Position numbers and translations under genes: made by a program. Positions 1 through 10,803 of a stretch of DNA of 64,000 nt are shown in pieces. The stretch lies in assembly GCF_036850765.1 (NCBI RefSeq), contig NC_089495.1, positions 202,245,847-202,309,846 of the forward strand, written 5' to 3'. A model generated the notes under the pieces. That model was not told where the DNA came from, ran no database searches, and saw only the letters and a list, made by a program, of their open reading frames with translations. Source of the DNA: Saccopteryx bilineata (lineage: Eukaryota > Chordata > Mammalia > Chiroptera > Emballonuridae). Positions within the stretch are counted from its first letter, which is position 1. The number at the start of each line of letters is the position of its first letter.

Positions 1-78
1 CAAGCTCAGGGTTTTGAACCGGCAACCTCAGCACTTCCAGGTCAATGCTTTATCCCACTGCGCCACCACAGGTCAGGC
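1..78 (-). repeat. SINE type B, cut by window edge
   Basis: The reverse complement starts with the type B head (GCCTGACCTGTGGTGG) and contains the B box GGTTCAAAACCCTGAGC. Only the tRNA-like head is inside the window; the A-rich tail lies to the left. It sits in a CEP250 intron. Confidence 0.85.
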
Positions 79-149
79 TGTAACTCTTTCTTGACCAGCT
101 CATTCACCATTACTTCCCAGGGTAAGTCCTGCCTTTAGCCAGCCCAAGC

Positions 150-470
150 TCCTCTGAACACATCATGAACCTTCCTGCCTCCTTTTCTTTGCTAATCTGT
201 GCCTTCGGCCCTTCTCCCACTCTCTACACGTCAGAATGTGTCAAGACCCAGCTCCAAGGCCACTCCTCCATGACACTTTCAATAATTAACTGTTACTCCT
301 AAGCTCCCGAAGGACCTGGCCCGAAACTCTTATTTGGCTCACACTTTATCTGGCCTCGCGCCACAGTTAGTTCGCTTGTCTCCCCCATCAGACTGCGAAG
401 TGCTTGAGCTTAGCGCCCATGTCCTATTTATCTCTGGATCCCCCATAGAACCTCGTCCGTGTGGACGCTC
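150..470 (+). repeat. Possible L2-type LINE relic
   Basis: Pyrimidine-rich sequence with a TCAAGACCCAGCTCCAAGGCCACTC-like stretch, followed by a line resembling the 3' end of L2 (gcgaagtgcttgag, then gcgcccatgtcctatttatctctgg). Similarity is judged by eye only and the copy is badly decayed. It lies in a CEP250 intron. Confidence 0.4.
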
Positions 471-631
471 AAAGCCCAGTGAACTTTCTCTGCAGAGGAA
501 GAGGCAGTAAGCTCATCTGAACCCACTGCACGCCAGGCTCTGGTGGACCCCACTTTCTGAGGGGATGGGTGGAGGGTGTGGACTGGAAGGGAGGATCAAG
601 CCCCGGCGAGGAAGGCACGGGGTCCACGTAC

Positions 632-814
632 AGGCGCTCCCTCTCCCGGACAGCCAGGTGCAGCTCCTCCTGCTGCTCCTCCTTCTCGCCCTGAGCGGAG
701 TCCCCCTGCAGCTGCAGCTCCATGTTTGTCCTGCGCAGGCGCCATGCTTCCTGCTCCAGCACGGCCAGCTGCTGCTCCAGCTCCTCCCTGGTCATCTGAA
801 GGAGCTCTCGCTCT
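632..814 (-). CDS. CEP250: CEP250 coding exon 11 (of those seen)
   Basis: 183 bp. It begins with one base completing an Arg codon, then reads ERELLQMTREELEQQLAVLE and on to ELHLAVRERER, ending two bases into a Leu codon. The acceptor is ctccttccag; the donor is read as GTACGT, so the exon stops before the Y-V-D-P read-through. Human CEP250 continues RLQEML at this point, which supports the donor choice. The next exon is outside the window. Confidence 0.9.
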
Positions 815-3800
815 CTGGAAGGAGACCAGAGGTGAGGAGACCTTGGAACCTACAGTCTTTCCTGGAGGCGGACATCACAGGGCCAAACGACAGAGGTATC
901 TGTTTCCTTTAAATATCGAATTCTCCCTTTTGCACCGGAAACTTATCATCATAAGAACCCACAACTGAGTGAGCAGGAACAAGCAGGGCACAAAGCAAGG
1001 GAGCCCTGAGCAGCCCTGGGCTTCAGGGAGCGCAGGTCAGCCAACCGGAAACATGACGGGAGGGGACACGGCAGGCCAGGGAAGACCAAGCCGAGCTGGA
1101 GGGAGTGGACCGAGCAGCCCCTGCTCACCTGCTGAGCAAGTCCCCTTCTCCCCGGAGGTCCCAGTCTGCCCCGCAGCCCCTGCTCACCTGCTGAGCGAGT
1201 CCCCTTCTCCCCGGAGGTCCCAGTCTGCCCGGCAGCCCCTGCTCACCTGCTGAGCGAGCCCCCTTCTCCCAGGAGGTCCCCAGTCTGCCCTGCAGCCCCT
1301 GCTCACCTGCTGAGTGAGTCCACTTCTCCCTGGAGGTCCACAGTCTGCCCTGCCAGTGTGTCCCGCTCCCCGGTGAGCGTCTGTAACCGCAGTCTCAGGG
1401 CCTCGCCCTCTTCCTCCCACTGATCATGCTGCTGCTGCAAGAAGCCCATGGCTTCTTGACAGCCAGAAAGCTGCTGCCTCAGGCCCTGCACAGGGAGAGG
1501 AAGAAGTGAGGGAGAAGGGGTGTGAGGAGACTAAACATAGGGCTGGGCAAGGGGGCTGGGACTACTGTGACACGGGTGAGCTAAGCACAGATGTGGCCAT
1601 GGGCAGACAGAGGGTCGGAGGTGACTGGGCTCCGTGGCTCCTGGAGTCTCCGAGTTCATCATTTCCAAATGTACAGTGTTTTGGGGGCTTTAGACTCGGG
1701 GAACTCCCACTCGCACTCTCCTGGGCTGCCAGTCTGCATTCACTGGCACAGAGAATGTGCTGTTACCCACAGGTACAAAGGGCACTCTGGGGTATCGACA
1801 AGACACCTTGCAACTGGTCCCAGAGTGAAAGGGGCGGTCCGGCCTAGGAGGGTGCCTGGGGCCCAAGGCACTTTAGACACCCCCCCACCCCACCCCGCAG
1901 CGAGGAGGAATGCTGGGTGCTCACCTGCACAGCCTGGTGTCTCCGAGTCAGCACCGAGCGCACCAGCGTGACAGCCTGGTCTGGGTCCTGGCAATCAAAC
2001 TGGGAGAAGTCCCCGGAGTCCAGCTCCAACGTGCTCTCAGGACCAGAGCCTTGGGACATACTGTCCCCTTCTTCCACCATGACCTGAAACCCAGCACAGA
2101 AGGTCATCAGTCTAGTGACCGAGGCCTCGAGTCCACATGGGGGCAAACACTCCAGCCTGGCCAAAGCTGATGTTTCCTTCTCGGGCCCTCTCCCTGGGGG
2201 GTGGGAGGAGGGCATCTAAGGGCAAGAAGGGTTGGTTCCTTCCACTCTCTACCTTCAGCCTCCCGAACCTAGACTAGCGACACGGCCAGAGCACGCTGAG
2301 GTAATGATACGTGGGGAAACGAAGGAAGGAGAGGCTCCTGGGGTAACGTAGAGAATCCAGCCACTGGCCGGAGAATACCAGCTGGCAGGCAGGAGGGCCC
2401 GTGTGAGCAGGCCGTGTGAACACACGGTACTTCCTCTCCCTCAGGCCGCAGGCTTCAGATACACTCAGAAGTCACCCCACAGGACCCTGAGTCCAACGCC
2501 TCAGAGAGTAGACTGGAGGCCCTGCAGGCCTGGGAGGGAGGGAGGCCAACCTGGTGACACAGGGAGGAGGCTCACCATACCTGGGTTATGTCCTTGATCA
2601 CCTGCTGTAAAGACAGCTTCTCCTCCTGGGCGTTCCTACTAAGAGATGCCTCATGTTCCATTAATTTGGAATGATTTGTTTCCTAAACGGGGAACAAACA
2701 GAGCCTAAGAGCCACTCTCAGAAAAGAACTTCCCATTCCCCAAATCAACCAGAAGCTCAGTCTGTCCACCCCACTTTTCCCTAACCGTACCCGAATGCTA
2801 ATGTCCCAGGACTCTGAAGACAATAGGGTGTGGTGAGTAAGAGCTCAGATTGGTGATTAAGAGCTCCACATTAGACTGCCTTGATTCGAGTTCTTGCTCT
2901 ATCACTAATTAGCTCGGTAACTTGAGGCAACTGCCCCTTTGAGCTTTCTTCTCTTTAAAATACAAATTACCTACTTCACAGGTTTTAAGGCTTAAATCAG
3001 AGGTAGTCAACCTTTTTATACCTACCGCCCACTTTTGTATCTCTGTTAGTAGTAAAATTTTCTAACCGCCCACCGGTTCCACAGTAATGGTGATTTATAA
3101 AGTAGAGAAGTAACTTTACTTTATAAAATTTATAAAGCAGAGTTACAGCAAGTTAAAGCATATAATAATAATTTCTTACCAAGTACTTTATGTCAGATTT
3201 TCGCTAAGTTTGGCAGAATAAATCTTTTTTTATTTTTTATTCGGAGACAGAGAGTCAGAGAGAGGGATAGATAGGGACAGACAGACAGACAGGAATGGAA
3301 AGAGATGAGAAGCATCAATCATCAGTTTTTCATTGTGACACCCTAGTTGTTCATTGAATGCTTTCTCATATGTGCCTTGACTGTGGGGCTACAGCAGACT
3401 GAGTAACCCCTTGCTCGAGCCAGCAACCTTGGGTCCAAGCTGGTGAGCTTTTTTTGCTCAAGTCAGATGAGCCCACGCTCAAGCTGGCAACCTTGGGGTC
3501 TCGAACCTGGGTCCTCGGCATCCTAGTCCGATGCTCTATCCACTGTGCCACCGCCTGATCGCAGAATAAATCTTTATAAAACAACTTACTATAGTTAAAT
3601 CTATCTTTTTATTTATACTTTGGTTGTTCCGCTACCGCCCACCATGAAAACTGGAACGCCCACTAGTGGGTGGTAGGGACCAGGTTGACTACCACTGGCT
3701 TAAATGGAAAAAATGCATGTAAATTATTCAACACAGTGCCTGGCACAAAGCCAATGCCAAACCCTACTTGTGCCCATCTGGAACAGGAAATAAGTCGACA

Positions 3801-6800
3801 TGCTCCCCAGTGCCAGTCCTTCAGATCTGGGGAAGGCTCCATCATGGCTTCCTCAAACCCTTCCTTTTCCAGACTAACCTCGTCAGTTTTCAGATTCAAC
3901 CAAAATTTATTTTTTAGCTTTAGGGGACTTCACTGAGGAAGACTGAACCGGAACCCCGCACCACCTGCCCATGCCGGACAAGAAATCCACGGGCCCACTC
4001 CCAGTGCCTTCCGGAACAAAGGATCGTGTACCAGCATCTCCATGGTCTCTCTCAGAGCCGTCACCATCTTTTCATAATCTTCATTCTGCTTCTGAGACTG
4101 GGTCAGAAGGGCAGAGAGCTCAGTCACCCTGCAAAGAGCACAGCACTGTCACCAGGGCAGCCCGCGGATGCGGACCGAGCTCCTCTGCAGCACTCCCCGC
4201 CCCCAGCACGACACTCCACGGCAGCCCCCAGAGTCCCGGGCACCCAGCGCTCCCTGAATCCACAGCGGGGGAGCCAAAGCCACTCAGACACACGCAGGGA
4301 TTTACCACATCTCAAGGCTGGAGCACATGTTTGGGGGCCTGGGAGCTGAAGGGAAGCCCGGGCCCGGGCCCGGGCCCTGCCAGGCCCCACTTGGTCTTGA
4401 AGTCAAGCCCCCTGAAGTCAATAAGAACATCAGAATTGCCACCTGGGACAGTCCCAAGGTCCCTCCGTCCCAAGGTGGTCGCTTTGATAGGGAAAAGGAG
4501 GGGCGACTTAGGGGAGATTAGAGTCAACTTTCCCGATATTAATCTCGTTCAGGAAAATCATCATACATATTGATCACTTCAGTACTATATCCTGGAGCTC
4601 AGGGCATTGTGTTGAGTGAATGTCATCCAGGAATTGAAAAAAATTTTTTTCAAAGTCTTAATAATTTATTCTGTACCAAGTCTAAGAGCCTTAACGCACT
4701 GCATGGTCACTCATTTAATTCCTGCATCATTCAACAAACGTATTGACTGTCTACCCTATAGCAGATGAAGCGCAAAGCACCAGACACAACACTTACTAGG
4801 ACACGGTCTCCGTCATGCCTTCACAACCAAACAAAACGAACTGCAATTTACAGACACCACCAATAGGTGGCAACACAACCCTGGCCATGGGGTCTAAACT
4901 GAACTTGGCTCTGAAATTCAGATGGGCTCTTTGCTTATGTCCTCATCCTTCTTATCATCATTAAAAAATCTATTTTATTATAATCGAAAAAACTTTAAAA
5001 GCCTAACAATAAAAGGAACCTATAATCAGTGAGATACAATGCAATCAATGCTATAACAAGCAGGTCAAAAGACCACGTTGGGGCATAGTAATTTAACAGG
5101 CTATTGAGGCCAGAGAGGGCCTCACAGAGGAGGTGACATTTGAACTATGTCTTAAAGGCTAAGGAAGAGAGAGAAGGGAAGGAGGCATTCCAGGCCGAGG
5201 TCAGCATGTGCAGTGGCAGTGAAGCACGGAAGAGCCTGGCTGGTCTGGGGATGGCAGGTGGCTTGGTGCCGATAGAGGACAGAGTCATAGCTAGCTCTGT
5301 AAGTCAACAGGCGAGAAACTGAGCTGCAAGACAGTCTGAGGGCAGAGAGCAGTGACACGACCCCAGCTGTGGCACTGGGTTTCAAACGAGACTCCCTCTG
5401 GCATACCCCCTTCCTCTTTCACGGGGGGAATGCTCGTCACATCTCTTCCACATCTCTGACACCGCACAGGAGTCAGCTGCCCTGCAGGAACCCCTCCCCA
5501 GGACCCCAGCCCCTCTCACCGGGCCTGCAGCTCGGCCTTCTCCAGATCCCCTTGACTCCTCAGCTGTATTAACTCCTGGCTCCTCTCATGGGCTTCCGTC
5601 TCCAGCTCCTGGGTCTTGGCTAGGAGCAGCAGCAGCTGGCTTGGCTCACTCCCTTCCAGCCTCCCAGATCCATCAGGCTCCCGAAACTGTGTTCCCACAG
5701 TCACACGCAGACAACAGGTTAACAGGGATCCTGAAAGCCTCGCATGTTCAGCCTTGATCTCCGTCAGATCTCTGAGCACAGCAAGGAAAGCACAGACTCC
5801 ACTAGGGACCAGGGAAGGGACATGGGGACTCGGCCCCGTGAAGCCTGAGGAGCAGGTCTGGGAGAAATCATCTGAATCCAGTACCACCACCCCTCCCCAC
5901 CAGCTCTTCCTCTCACCTGCCCTCTCTGGCCCACCCTCTGTCATCTAATCCCCTGCAACAGCAGCCCATGGTCCCATGTCCAGATGGCAGAGGCGGACCT
6001 CCTCCCTCCGTAATGCCCCACTCACCTGTCAGTGGCTGACTTCATTTCCAGGAAGTGGCGCCGGAAGGTCACCACCTCCCGCCATAGACCGAGAAGGCGA
6101 CCATGCTCCCCTTTCAGGTAGCTCTTGAAGAACTGTGTTTCCAGAAAGCCAGGTCAGACCAAAGGGTAGAGGGCTATCTTTTGCCAACACAGGAGTCTTG
6201 GGTTCCTCCTGACTACTGACGGGGAGGGAAGGAGGGACTCACAGGAGATAGCTTATAAATAGTTGTCTACACTCAAGTTGTGCTAGAGAACTTCATAAAG
6301 TCAGCAGAGGGATTCAGGAGGTCAAAGGGCCTGGGATCTAGGTCCTGGGTTTAAGGCCTTCCTCTGAGCTAGACTAGACAAGGATAAACTAGCTGCTCAA
6401 CAAATGGGATCTCTTACCATTGTCACCAGCTTTACAATAGGATGAAATGACATATGTAAATCACCTAGCATAACACCTGGCACCTCCTCAGAAAACATCA
6501 AGTGTCCTTTAGCTGGGATCTGAAAATTCCCCAGGGTCCGCCCTATCTGGTCTTTCCTCCCCATTCGATTGAAATAACTGCCTCCTTAGCATCTGCATAT
6601 GCAGACCGCCAGCCAAGGGGAGTCAGTCAACTTTCGGATCCACCTGAAACCTAAGCCAGCCACGGACACTGGGTCAGAGCTGCTTTAAGTGTCGTGTCAG
6701 CTGCCAGCAAAACCCCAACTACGCAGTGAGGGTGGAACTATGCTGAAGGCCCAAGCGGGGCAAAGCTGCCAGTCCGAGTGGTTGGGATGGTCAGAGACTT

Positions 6801-9692
6801 TAATGCCAACAGCCCAGTTGCCATCCAAGAGAAGCCCTCCCAACACTGACCAGGGCAGTATCCGCAGCACAGCCCCCTCCACAGCCCCACCCCCGCCCCG
6901 CCTACCTCCTGCTCCATCCGCCACTGGCTCTCCTTCCTCATGAGCTCCTCCCGGGCCCGGCTCCAATCTACTGTCAATTTTTCCACGTCTTCCCGAAGCG
7001 CTGTATTTACCACGTCAGCTTTTTCCACGTGCAGCCGGAGCTGGGTGTTCACCTCGGCGAGACTCTCACACCTGCACTGGGAGGGCCGGGAGCGAGTGCA
7101 AAATAAAGGTCCGGTCCAGCCACTGGCCGTCTTGGAGTAAGAGGCAAGCCGCCCGGCCTTCCAATGCCAGGACTGCAGGGCTAAGGCCGAAAGTCCACGG
7201 TTCTAATCCGGGTGAGCCCTCCGGACAGAGGTCCCCCACCAGCCTTTCCCACCCAGAGGCCACGCAGCCAGGCCCAAAAATTTGGGGTCCGTCACCTCTG
7301 TTGCTCCTCCTCCAGCCGGCTGAGCAGCTGTTCCAGGTTTGGCTCCTCCACACTTTCCCACATCTGAGGGGTCGGTCCCTTCGCCAGACAGAGACAAGCC
7401 TTATTACCTCCAAAGGGAGCATCACTCAGGCCAGTTCCCAACGCCCCTTCTCCGCAGCTGGCCCTCTTTCTCCTCTTTCTCCCCTTTGTTAGCAGTACAC
7501 CTCTTTTCTCAATCACTGCAGCCTGAGAGGAAGGCCACTGCACCCCTCTCCAAAAGGGAGCCAGTGACTTCTGAAAGGCGGCATTTGGTAGTGAGAACTT
7601 CCAACCTAAGAAGCTTAAGGTAGAGCTTTCATTGACAGCCTTGATTTCTACCACACCAACGCAGGAAGTTACTTAACTTCTCTGAGCTGCAGCTACAAAA
7701 TGCAGGCGACACCATTGCCCTCAGAAAGTTGCTTTGCAGATGAAGTGACCTAACTATATAACTGTTCTCCGGTGCCTGCCCTGTGTGGACCAGTCCTCAG
7801 TAAGCTTGGGTTCTCTCCTTCCTCGAGAGAACTTTTCCGAGGGGAGTGTGAGACATGAGATTTTTCGAGAGCGGGGGGAGAGGGAGAAGGAGAGGGAGAG
7901 AGAGAGACGGAGGGAGAAGCATGAGACGCATCAACTTGTAGTTGTGTCACCTTTTTATTTGTTCATTGCTTCTCATATGCCTTGACTGGGGGGAAGGGGC
8001 CTCAGCAAGCGACCTTGGGCTTCAAGCCAGAGACTTTTGGACTCAAGCCAGCAACCATGTCTATAGGCCTACACTTAAGCTGGCGAGCTTGCGCTCAAGC
8101 TGGTGACCTTAGGGTTTCGAACCTGGGACCTCAGTATCCCAGGTCAATGCTCTATCCACTGCACCCCCGCTGGTCAGGCATAGATGAGTCTTTCAAAGCC
8201 AGTTCTGGTCAGCCTACAGCACAAACAAATCCCTCTGCCACATACAGGGTGTTTAGGCCTGCAAAGGCACACATCTCTCTAGGACAGATAAACACTGACA
8301 CCTTCTGGAGGAAAGATGCATTTCTTCCCTCTGATTCCATAACCCTTCCAATAGGATTAAGGCTCTTGAAGCTGCATTTTGTCCTTTAAGAGTCAAGGCC
8401 TGGAGTCTGACAAGCAAGGTCCAATAAAGGTATCTATGTGATAGAGCTCTCAGGAGCTGAAGAAAGAGAAGCTTCCGCCCAACAGCTGTTATCATACCCA
8501 ATCTCTCTCATTGACAGGAGCCCACCAAGCATGCGCACTGAGGGCTCGGAGAGCCCAGACGGTCTCACTCACCCCAGTGGCTTCCAGCCGCTTCTCCAGC
8601 TCTCGGCACCAGCTTCGGTACTGCAGCACCTGGACCGAACAAAGCAGGACCTGAGCAAGAGCACAGCTGGTACAAACTGCCCAAACCAAAGGCCCCGCGG
8701 ATTCTGGGCAAACCTGCTGTGACCAGGGGACTGGGTGGTGATTAGGAGGTAAGGCCACAACATTTCGGTGTCTCTGTGGGCATCTAAATAATACTTTCTC
8801 TACATCTCTTGTATTAGAGGCAAGATCCTGGGCTTTGGAGCCAGAAAACCTACAGTAGGTCCTAGCTCTAGACTAGCGGAGTAAACTTGGCCAGCTGATT
8901 TGACCCATGTGACACCTTCTTTTTTTTTTTTTTTTTTTGTATTTTTCTGAAGCTGGAAACGGGGAGAGACAGTCAGACAGACTCCCGCATGATGCGCCCG
9001 ACCGGGATCCACCCGGCACGCCCACCAGGGGCGACGCTCTGCCCACCAGGGGGCGATGCTCTGCCCCTCCAGGGCGTCGCTCTGCCGCGACCAGAGCCAC
9101 TCTAGCGCCTGAGGCAGTGGCCAAGGAGCCATCCCCAGCGCCTGGGCCATCTTGGCTCCAATGGAGCCTCAGCTGCGGGAGGAGAAGAGAGAGACAGAGA
9201 GGAAGAAGAGGGGGAGGGGTGGAGAAGCAGATGGGTGCTTCTCCTGTGTGCCCTGGCCGGGAATCGAACCTGGGACCTCTGCACGCCAGGCCGACGCTCT
9301 ACCACTGAGCCAACCGGCCAGGGCCCCATGTGACACCTTCTTTAAAAGAGAGATAATAGGTATCTCACGGAGTTATCGGGAGCACCAAAGGGAGGCCGTT
9401 TGGGACGTTCCCAGCACACGGTCTGCATCCTGCAGCCCATCCCACCCCAGCACCCCACTCTAGGCGGGGTGCCCCCCTTCTCCCGCCCCTGGAAGGGCAG
9501 CCTCACCTTGGCCTGCAGCTTCCTCACAAGGACTGCCTGCCTCTGCTGGGCCTCCTGGGAGTTCTGCAGCTTCCTCCAGGAAGCTGCCCGGCTCTCTGCC
9601 ATCTGCTGCTGCAGCGCCAGCACCTGCTCCTCTAGCACCAGTTGCAGGGACTGGGGCTCCATACTGGTCGGTCCAGGGCCGCCCGTCTCCAT
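632..9692 (-). CDS. CEP250: CEP250 (C-Nap1), N-terminal coding exons, partial gene
   Basis: CEP250/C-Nap1 is a very large coiled-coil protein at the proximal ends of centrioles. It anchors the rootletin linker that ties the two centrosomes together and is released when NEK2 phosphorylates it at mitotic entry. Eleven exons on this strand join in phase to 1,571 coding bases, about 524 residues, beginning METGGPGPTSMEPQSLQLVL. They follow the human N-terminus closely (recalled) and are rich in E, Q, L and R with heptad character typical of coiled coil. All junctions have GT/AG splice sites. The human protein is about 2,440 residues, so roughly four fifths of the gene lies left of position 632. 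The start was chosen because human CEP250 also starts MET about ten residues before the conserved PQSLQLVLEEQVLALQQQM block. The promoter is probably the CpG-rich block at 15240-15960. No frameshift or stop was seen in the exons. Confidence 0.95.
1120..1330 (-). repeat. About 60 bp tandem repeat copying a splice donor
   Basis: Four near-identical units, each carrying gctcacctgctgag, start at 1123, 1182, 1241 and 1301, a spacing of 59, 59 and 60 bp. On the minus strand each unit contains the end of CEP250 exon 10 plus its donor (CTCAGCAG|GTGAGC). The unit nearest the exon carries the functional donor at 1307; the other three sit in the intron as decoy copies. Confidence 0.9.
1307..1485 (-). 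CDS. CEP250: CEP250 coding exon 10
   Basis: 179 bp encoding GLRQQLSGCQEAMGFLQQQH through QTVDLQGEVDSLS, plus two bases of the split Arg codon completed by exon 11. Acceptor ccctgtgcag, donor GTGAGC. Human has D where this has the first G. The 3' end of the exon forms the first unit of the tandem repeat at 1120-1330. Confidence 0.93.
1925..2083 (-). CDS. CEP250: CEP250 coding exon 9
   Basis: 159 bp, 53 codons, phase 0 at both ends: VMVEEGDSMSQGSGPESTLE, then LDSGDFSQFDCQDPDQAVTL and VRSVLTRRHQAVQ. Acceptor tgggtttcag, donor GTGAGC. It matches the human segment VMVEEGDN...RRRQAVQ in length. Confidence 0.94.
2581..2682 (-). CDS. CEP250: CEP250 coding exon 8
   Basis: 102 bp, 34 codons, phase 0 at both ends: ETNHSKLMEHEASLSRNAQE, then EKLSLQQVIKDITQ. 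Acceptor ccccgtttag, donor GTATGG. It is nearly identical to human, and short enough to be missed by a length-based ORF search. Confidence 0.94.
2998..3697. mobile_element. Non-autonomous hAT element with perfect 8 bp TSD
   Basis: Inverted termini CAGAGGTAGTCAACC and GGTTGACTACCACTG are flanked by the same 8 bp, gcttaaat, at 2990-2997 and 3698-3705, as expected for hAT transposition. The inside is rich in CCGCCCAC/GTGGGCGG motifs and has no transposase. About 330 bp of the length is a later SINE (3228-3560), so the element itself is about 350 bp. Confidence 0.9.
3228..3560 (-). repeat. SINE type D nested in the hAT element
   Basis: Minus-strand type D SINE with an AT-rich tail at 3228-3240 and its tRNA-like head at the right end. 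A TSD gcagaataaatcttt flanks it at 3213-3227 and 3561-3575. It is the youngest layer of a MIR > hAT > SINE nest. Confidence 0.92.
4032..4128 (-). CDS. CEP250: CEP250 coding exon 7
   Basis: 97 bp. One base completes the Arg codon begun in exon 6, followed by VTELSALLTQSQKQNEDYEK and MVTALRETMEML. Acceptor ctctttgcag, donor GTACAC. Human reads VTELSALLTQSQKQNEDYEKMIKALRETVEIL. Confidence 0.94.
4356..4377. repeat. GGGCCC short tandem palindrome
   Basis: Alternating GGG/CCC runs make a fully self-complementary 22 bp block in a CEP250 intron. No function is assigned. Confidence 0.8.
5520..5771 (-). CDS. CEP250: CEP250 coding exon 6
   Basis: 252 bp: one base closing the Arg codon, 83 codons from DLTEIKAEHARLSGSLLTCC to QGDLEKAELQA, then two bases of the next Arg codon. 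Acceptor ctgtgctcag, donor GTGAGA. The block QLLLLLAKTQELETEAHERS is almost unchanged from human. Confidence 0.95.
6026..6132 (-). CDS. CEP250: CEP250 coding exon 5
   Basis: 107 bp encoding FFKSYLKGEHGRLLGLWREV, VTFRRHFLEMKSATD and two bases of a split Arg codon. Acceptor ggaaacacag, donor GTGAGT. It has two substitutions from recalled human (G to S, S to G). Confidence 0.95.
6330..6490 (+). repeat. MIR SINE relic
   Basis: The stretch gatgaaatgacatatgtaaa followed by cacctagcataacacctggc follows the 3' half of MIR. It lies between CEP250 exons 4 and 5. Confidence 0.6.
6906..7071 (-). CDS. CEP250: CEP250 coding exon 4
   Basis: 166 bp: one base closing the Arg codon, then CESLAEVNTQLRLHVEKADV to RKESQWRMEQE. 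Acceptor cccagtgcag, donor GTAGGC. It is 55 codons, as in human. Confidence 0.95.
7296..7378 (-). CDS. CEP250: CEP250 coding exon 3
   Basis: 83 bp: GPTPQMWESVEEPNLEQLLS RLEEEQQ plus two bases of Arg. Acceptor tctggcgaag, which has a weak polypyrimidine tract, chosen because it restores the human GPIPQRWENVEEPN reading and phase 0. Donor GTGACG. Confidence 0.9.
7860..8178 (-). repeat. SINE type D
   Basis: Minus-strand type D copy with a GA-rich tail (7868-7920), the body motif ttgttcattgcttctcatat and the head ending ctggtcaggc. It is more diverged than the other type D copies and no clear TSD was found. Confidence 0.8.
8573..8629 (-). CDS. CEP250: CEP250 coding exon 2
   Basis: 57 bp, 19 codons, phase 0 at both ends: VLQYRSWCRELEKRLEATG. 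Acceptor cggtccag, donor GTGAGT. Human has Q for the second R. This small exon is clear only by homology. Confidence 0.94.
8825..9425 (+). repeat. MIR-like relic split by a SINE
   Basis: The stretch cctgggctttggagccagaa on the left of the type A SINE, and gagagataataggtatctca on its right, fit a MIR read through the insertion. The identification is by eye. Confidence 0.5.
8923..9324 (-). repeat. SINE type A with long TSD
   Basis: Full-length type A on the minus strand: poly-T at the left, the head ccggccagggc at the right end, and a TSD of cccatgtgacaccttcttt at both sides (from 8904 and from 9325). It contains two tandem copies of the gggcgatgctctgcccacca block. Confidence 0.93.
9507..9692 (-). 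CDS. CEP250: CEP250 first coding exon
   Basis: The coding part is 186 bp, 62 codons, ending phase 0 at LVRKLQAK before the donor GTGAGG. The ATG is at 9692-9690; a second in-frame Met is ten codons on (MEPQSLQL) where human has MKPQSLQL. The exon continues upstream as 5' UTR; a possible acceptor (gtccccag) lies near 9795, which I cannot confirm. Confidence 0.93.
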
Positions 9693-9799
9693 GGAGGCAC
9701 CAGACAGGAAGCCACAGGCCCCTAGGCAGCCGGAGGCTGTCCACTCCCAGCAGGGTCTTGAATCATTGCCGTCCCTCTTGGACCTCCTCTTGATCTGGG

Positions 9800-10600
9800 G
9801 ACCGAAGCACACAGTGGAGTTGAAAGGACTGTCTGCAAGACTCAAATTTATTCCGCCAATACTCATTAAGTCTGACAAAGTAATAGGTTCCCTTACTGCA
9901 GGACCCCTCCGAGCCTTTAAAATACTAAGATAGACCCCGATCTCTAAGGGGGCTCTGATGGGCTCCACAGGCTCCCTTAACTCTCCTTTGAATCCCCACC
10001 CCCCAGATACTAGGTTGAGGCTAATGAAATAGCCAATATTTGCCTGTTTTTAAAAACCTGTAAGAATGATAATTTCATGTAGTTCAACCTCATAGCTGTA
10101 TAGGCAGCCCTGCCAGTTTCCAGAATTCTCACATTCAACGCTTTTAGGATAAGGCTGCCATTAACATGCAAACATTATTTGAGAAGGTGACAGTACTACT
10201 TCAGTAAAGAAATGGAATTATATGACTATTTTACCTTAGCAGATAATTAAATATTTTTAAGCTATTTAAGAAGTCAGTCAAAATCTCTAACTTTACAATA
10301 AGGAACCTGACCCCTACAGAAATGAAGTAACTTTATTTACACGCCCCATTTTATGTATATGCCTCATTTTCCTCAAAAATTATTTGAAATCGCATCAAAT
10401 GTACCATATTAATGCAAGGTGCTACTAATAAGGAAAACGGGGCATAGGGTATATGGGGAGTCTCTGAACTATAAAGGTTTTCTGTAAATCTAAAATTGTT
10501 TTAAAAGAGAAAGTTTATTTTTAAATGATTTGAGGTGTTTTATGATTAAAACAAACAAAAAAATCACCATAAAACAAGAATAAAAACAGGGAGGGAGCAG
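9800..10600. other. Unassigned AT-rich intron or 5' UTR region
   Basis: No coding exon or known repeat was recognised. The sequence is AT-rich with short A and T runs. It lies between the first coding exon of CEP250 and its presumed promoter, so it is probably a 5' intron. Confidence 0.5.
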
Positions 10601-10615
10601 AGAAAGTTACATCAG

Positions 10616-10803
10616 CTCTGGCCAGGCAGCTCGGTTGGTTAGAGCATCGTCCCGATGAGTCAAGGTTGTAGGTTCAATCCCCAGTCAGGGCACATGCAGG
10701 AGTCAACCAGTGAATGTGTAACTAAGCGGAACAACAAATTGATGTTTCTCTCACTCTCTCTCCCTTCCTCTCTCTCTAAAATCAATTTTAAAATGTTTTT
10801 AAA
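10616..10803 (+). repeat. SINE type C (VES-like)
   Basis: The head ctctggccaggcagctcggt, B-box-like ggttcaatcccc and a tail ctctctaaaatcaattttaa are all present. The TSD (g)ttacatcag is at 10607-10615 and 10804-10812. Confidence 0.88.

Larger units (their letters stand above)
2855..3740 (+). repeat. MIR SINE interrupted by a hAT element
   Basis: The left part (2855-2997) and the right part (3698-3740, ending acacagtgcctggcacaaag) read as one MIR core split by the hAT insertion at 2998-3697. The sequence follows the usual MIR layout: cttgattcgagttc, then a tail close to aatgcatgtaaattattcaacacagtgcctggca. Confidence 0.75.

Noticed and set aside
1120..1330. CRISPR-like array (repeats of about 60 bp)
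   Set aside because: The units abut without unique spacers, and this is a mammalian genome. It is a tandem duplication of an exon end.
9102..9329. Many 60-130 codon ORFs across the window with shared phrases such as GPGAGDGS or CPGRE(S/L)NPG
   Set aside because: They fall inside type A SINEs. The recurring peptides are the repeat read in different frames, not genes.
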